From: Carboxydothermus islandicus
GTDB lineage: Bacteria; Bacillota; Z-2901; Carboxydothermales; Carboxydothermaceae
Assembly (NCBI RefSeq): GCF_001950325.1
Contig: NZ_BDJL01000132.1
Coordinates: 62,001-126,000 of the forward strand
Direction: 5' to 3'
Length of the DNA: 64,000 nucleotides
Part shown: piece by piece, positions 61,751-64,000 of the stretch
How positions within the stretch are numbered: the stretch's first letter is position 1
How the letters are laid out: every line of letters starts with the position of its first letter
Program-made: the position numbers and the translations under genes
The notes under the pieces: model-generated
Database searches by the model: none
Told to the model about the DNA's origin: nothing
The model's input: only the letters and a program-made list of their open reading frames with translations

Positions 61751-62290
61751 ATGAAATACAGGATTTTTATTTGTTCCATAACTTCTGAATACATTGATTA
61801 TTTACGAAAATTCGATAACAGGGTGAGGGAAAATAATGAAGGCAAGCGAAAATACATTGGTGTATTGTTTAATATAGGCGATAAAAAATATTATGCCCCA
61901 TTATCTTCACCAAAACCTAAACATCTAAAAATTAAAGATAAAGCTCCTGACATAGTTAAAATAGATGGAGGAAAGTTGGGAGTAATTAATCTTAATAACA
62001 TGATTCCAGTTCCCGATAGTGAAGTTAATATTATTGATATTGAGAGAATACCTGATGAAAAATATAAAAACCTGTTAAGAAAACAGGCTGATTTTATTGG
62101 TTCCCATGAAAAGTTAATTATAAAAAAAGCCGAAAGATTATACAAAATTGTAAATAGTGGGAAACAAGCCAGGTTAAATATGCGCTGTTGCGACTATAAA
62201 TTATTAGAAATAAAATGCCTCGAATATATAAGCTTAAAACAAAACGCTTTCCCGGAAATAGCAGCGGCAAAAGAGGAAAAAAATCCTTGA
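61751..62290 (+). CDS. toxN: ToxN family endoribonuclease toxin (type III toxin-antitoxin)
   Basis: A protein of 179 residues. Features shared with ToxN/AbiQ from memory: YIDYLRKFDNRV at the start, KYIGVLFNIGDKKYYAPLSSPK in the middle, LGVINLNNMIPVPDSEV and a final helical part with YKNLLRKQADFI. S52, S53 and K55 align with residues important in Pectobacterium ToxN (T52, S53, K55). It would cut A-rich RNA when free of antitoxin, stopping growth or phage. ATG 61751 follows AGGAGGAAA. The upstream frame crosses the RNA repeats and is not translated sensibly. The stop overlaps the next promoter. Confidence 0.92.
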   Translation: MKYRIFICSITSEYIDYLRKFDNRVRENNEGKRKYIGVLFNIGDKKYYAPLSSPKPKHLKIKDKAPDIVKIDGGKLGVINLNNMIPVPDSEVNIIDIERIPDEKYKNLLRKQADFIGSHEKLIIKKAERLYKIVNSGKQARLNMRCCDYKLLEIKCLEYISLKQNAFPEIAAAKEEKNP

Positions 62291-62316
62291 CTTTTAGCGT
62301 TTATTTCTGCTAAAAT
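62287..62316 (+). promoter_or_regulatory. Promoter of the aroF T-box operon
   Basis: TTGACT at 62287-62292, 18 bases, TAAAAT at 62311-62316. The -35 overlaps the toxN stop codon. Confidence 0.7.
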
Positions 62317-62338
62317 ACCTCTTAAGTAAAAGCTATGA

Positions 62339-62666
62339 TAGGGAAAAGTAGGATTTTTGCAGGGCCGAAAGCGAGCCGGGGAGGGTGGAAGCCCGGTGGT
62401 CCGGAAAATCTGAAGTTCTCCCTGGAGCTGGCCGCTGAACAACGAAGTAGGCGGACCCGGAGAGTTCCACCGTTAAAAGGAACGGGGTATCGGAGATTTC
62501 CTGTACTCTTAGGGTGGTAAGTAAACCTTTGGTTCCCTAAGCCAAAGGTTTTTTTGTACCCAATAGGGAAATTTCCCGTACCTTGAGAGAGGGCAGCAAT
62601 GCCAAGAAGGGTGGTACCGCGGAAGACGACCCGGTCTTTCGTCCCTTGGGGATGAAGGACCGGGTT
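62339..62666 (+). promoter_or_regulatory. T-box leader with two antiterminator/terminator modules, probably tRNA-Phe
   Basis: Stem I is closed by AGGGA (62340-62344) and TCCCT (62419-62423). The specifier loop has AGTA (62347-62350) opposite GAA (62412-62414), then G and TTC (62416-62418), a Phe codon. Module 1: CTTAGGG-TGGT (62508-62518) pairs with CCCTAAG (62535-62541) as antiterminator against terminator AAACCTTTGG/CCAAAGGTTT (62523-62551) and seven Ts. Module 2: the canonical T-box AGGGTGGTACCGCGG (62608-62622) with CCGGT and CCCTT partners against terminator ACCCGGTC/GACCGGGT (62629-62665). Both bulges (TGGT) suit an ACCA tRNA end. A GGCA/TGCC hairpin precedes module 2. Confidence 0.88.
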
Positions 62667-62685
62667 AATTTATTATACGGAGGTG

Positions 62686-63483
62686 TTGGAATATGGGGTT
62701 TTACCAAAACTCAAAGAGGACTGGTGGCAGGAGTTAACCAGCCAGAAAAGATTTATGATTTTTGCCGGGCCTTGTGCAGTGGAAAGTAGGGAACAGTTGG
62801 AGAAGACGGCCCAAATTTTAAAAAATCATGGAATTATTGGCTTAAGGGGTGGTGCATATAAGCCCCGAACCCGGCCTGACAGCTTTCAGGGTCTGGGGGA
62901 AGTTGGCTTAAAACTTTTAGCGGAAGTAAAACAAAAATACGGTTTAATAGTAGTTACTGAAGTCTTAGATGAAGAATCTTTGGAAAAAGCCTTACCGGTA
63001 GCTGACATTCTCCAGGTTGGAAGCCGCAACATGCAAAACTTTTCTCTTTTAAAGAAACTTGGCAGGGTCAATAAACCGGTTTTGTTAAAACGCGGACTTG
63101 CCGCTACCATTGAGGAATGGTTAGGGGCAATGGCTTATATCGAAGAAGGGGGCAACCACCGGATAATTTTATGTGAACGGGGGATAAGAACCTTTGAAAA
63201 CATGACCCGTAATACCCTTGACATCAGTGCGGTACCCCTTTTAAAAAGACTCTGCCCTTACCCGGTAGTAGTTGATCCAAGCCATGCGGCGGGACGGGTT
63301 GATTTAATTCCCGCTTTGGCCAGAGCGGCGGTTGCCGCCGGTGCCGATGGATTGTTAATCGAAGTTCACCCCGAGCCTCAAAAAGCTTTAAGTGATGGCA
63401 AACAGTCCCTGGACCTTCCTTCGTTTATTAAACTTTTGGAAGAGTTAAAACCCTGGCTTTTGGCAGCCGGCAAGACCTTTTAA
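62686..63483 (+). CDS. aroF: DAHP synthase (3-deoxy-7-phosphoheptulonate synthase)
   Basis: About 265 residues of the type I beta DAHP synthase family, without the N-terminal ferredoxin-like regulatory domain. Motifs are FAGPCAVESREQL, LRGGAYKPRTRPDSFQGLG, LLKRGL, RGIRTFE, VVVDPSHAAGR and EVHPEPQKALSDGKQSL, covering PEP, metal and phosphate ligands. It catalyses the first step of aromatic synthesis. The start is uncertain. GTG 62683 and TTG 62686 are in frame but sit on GGAGG. The best-placed ATG, 62693, is in another frame and stops after 14 codons. An in-frame ATG at 62755 lacks a ribosome site. Confidence 0.85.
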   Translation: MEYGVLPKLKEDWWQELTSQKRFMIFAGPCAVESREQLEKTAQILKNHGIIGLRGGAYKPRTRPDSFQGLGEVGLKLLAEVKQKYGLIVVTEVLDEESLEKALPVADILQVGSRNMQNFSLLKKLGRVNKPVLLKRGLAATIEEWLGAMAYIEEGGNHRIILCERGIRTFENMTRNTLDISAVPLLKRLCPYPVVVDPSHAAGRVDLIPALARAAVAAGADGLLIEVHPEPQKALSDGKQSLDLPSFIKLLEELKPWLLAAGKTF

Positions 63484-63495
63484 GGGGGATGGCGG

Positions 63496-64000
63496 ATGCG
63501 CACAGGTTATTTAGGGCCTCCAGGGACTTTTTCGGAAAAAGCCTTAAATCTTTTAAAACATAAAGTTACCCAGAAAGTTTGGTATTCATCGTTTAAAGAT
63601 ATTGCCCGGGCATTAATTGATGGTGAGATAGAAGGGGCATTGTTTCCTTTAGAAAATAGTCTTTCCGGGAAAGTTTTGGAAGTAGATGCTATACTCAAAA
63701 CCTTAAAGGAAAAGCTTATCTTGATAGAGGAAGTATTTTTACCCATTACCCCCGGACTTTTTTCGTATTCGGCCCAATCGTTAGAGGAAATTAACGTAGT
63801 ATTGTCAAGACCGGAGCTCTGGCAGCAGTGCCGGGAATATTTTAAAGGCAGGGATAATCTAAGGTTTATCCCGGCTTTAAGCAGCAGCCAGGCAGCAGAG
63901 AAAGCAAAAAAAATTAAGGGGGCTGCCTTTATTGCTGACCTGGATTACCGGAACGAGGCAAAAGTTCTGGAGCTTTTTCTAAACGGTAACCGCCCATCCA
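63496..64000 (+). CDS. pheA: Prephenate dehydratase, 3' partial
   Basis: The first 168 residues are in the window and the gene runs off its end. The N-terminal motif is GYLGPPGTFSEKAL, with PLENSLSGKV (usual PVENSxxGxV) near residue 55, and the second lobe starts with FSYSAQSLEEINVVLSRPELWQQC. It turns prephenate to phenylpyruvate, the step to phenylalanine. It follows aroF by 12 bases, under the same T-box, consistent with tRNA-Phe control. ATG 63496 follows AAGGGGGATGG. Confidence 0.9.
   Translation, partial: MRTGYLGPPGTFSEKALNLLKHKVTQKVWYSSFKDIARALIDGEIEGALFPLENSLSGKVLEVDAILKTLKEKLILIEEVFLPITPGLFSYSAQSLEEINVVLSRPELWQQCREYFKGRDNLRFIPALSSSQAAEKAKKIKGAAFIADLDYRNEAKVLELFLNGNRPS

Noticed and set aside
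61372-62290. Integrated island using the tRNA-Ala as attachment site
   Set aside because: No integrase gene and no repeat of the tRNA 3' end were seen nearby. ToxIN may have been gained there, but no att pair supports it.
62583-62789. A 68-codon open frame over the T-box
   Set aside because: It overlaps the T-box antiterminator and the aroF start, has no ribosome site at its start and no family resemblance.

Overview
This window is almost entirely a flagellar, chemotaxis and c-di-GMP locus of a Gram-positive, probably thermophilic, anaerobic member of the Clostridia. The gene order (motAB, flgM-flgN-flgK-flgL-fliW-csrA-flagellin-fliD-fliS, then flgB through fliY) is the Firmicutes order. Moderate GC, frequent GTG and TTG starts with strong AGGAGG-type ribosome sites, and gene detail recall Carboxydothermus or a relative. 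That assignment is from memory of the lineage, not a search. No insertion sequences, transposases or rRNA genes were seen.

Layout. (1) 1-8 kb: the end of an HD-GYP gene, motA-motB, a membrane chemoreceptor, then cheW-cheA-cheB. (2) 7.8-20.3 kb: the late flagellar genes flgM, flgN, flgK, flgL, a YviE-like gene, fliW, csrA, flagellin, flaG, fliD, fliS, fliT-like and a second FlaG-like gene. Flagellin is flanked by two AT-rich genes, a methyltransferase-glycosyltransferase fusion and a GT2-TPR protein, that probably glycosylate it. flgM and flagellin have near-identical sigma-D promoters, and the flagellin leader carries a hairpin suited to CsrA. (3) 20.4-45.1 kb: a long early operon, flgB-flgC-fliEFGHIJK-flgD-flgE-fliL-fliN-fliOPQR-flhB-flhA-flhF-flhG-PilZ-sigD-flgG-cheD-cheR-cheC-cheY-fliM-fliY. 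fliK contains three 363-bp tandem repeats. (4) 45.1-49.4 kb: a predicted c-di-GMP-I riboswitch with terminator ahead of a DUF342 gene, a DUF2225 gene and a Cache-domain chemoreceptor. (5) 49.4-61.2 kb: a small repressor-like gene on the minus strand, a frameshifted HD-GYP gene, and a second chemosensory operon. That operon has a degenerate receptor, two CheY, a HEAT protein, CheR, a soluble receptor with two signalling tips, a triple CheW, CheB, a long CheA and a STAS-like protein.

(6) 61.2-64 kb: an HD-GYP remnant and tRNA-Ala(CGC) on the minus strand, then a compact type III toxin-antitoxin system. It has three 40-nt RNA repeats, each able to form an H-type pseudoknot, then a terminator and a ToxN-family endoribonuclease gene. 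Next comes a T-box leader with one specifier stem but two successive antiterminator/terminator modules, driving aroF (DAHP synthase) and pheA (prephenate dehydratase, cut by the window end).

How it works together. Sigma-A-like promoters drive the early operons, which encode the basal body, export apparatus, switch and sigma-D. Sigma-D, released from FlgM once the hook is complete, transcribes flgM onward and flagellin. FliW and CsrA tune flagellin translation. The PilZ protein, HD-GYP proteins and riboswitch tie motility to c-di-GMP. The second chemosensory set has no sensor-bearing membrane receptor of its own and may control something other than, or in addition to, the flagellum. The ToxIN pair is the most distinctive accessory system and is of a class known for phage defence.
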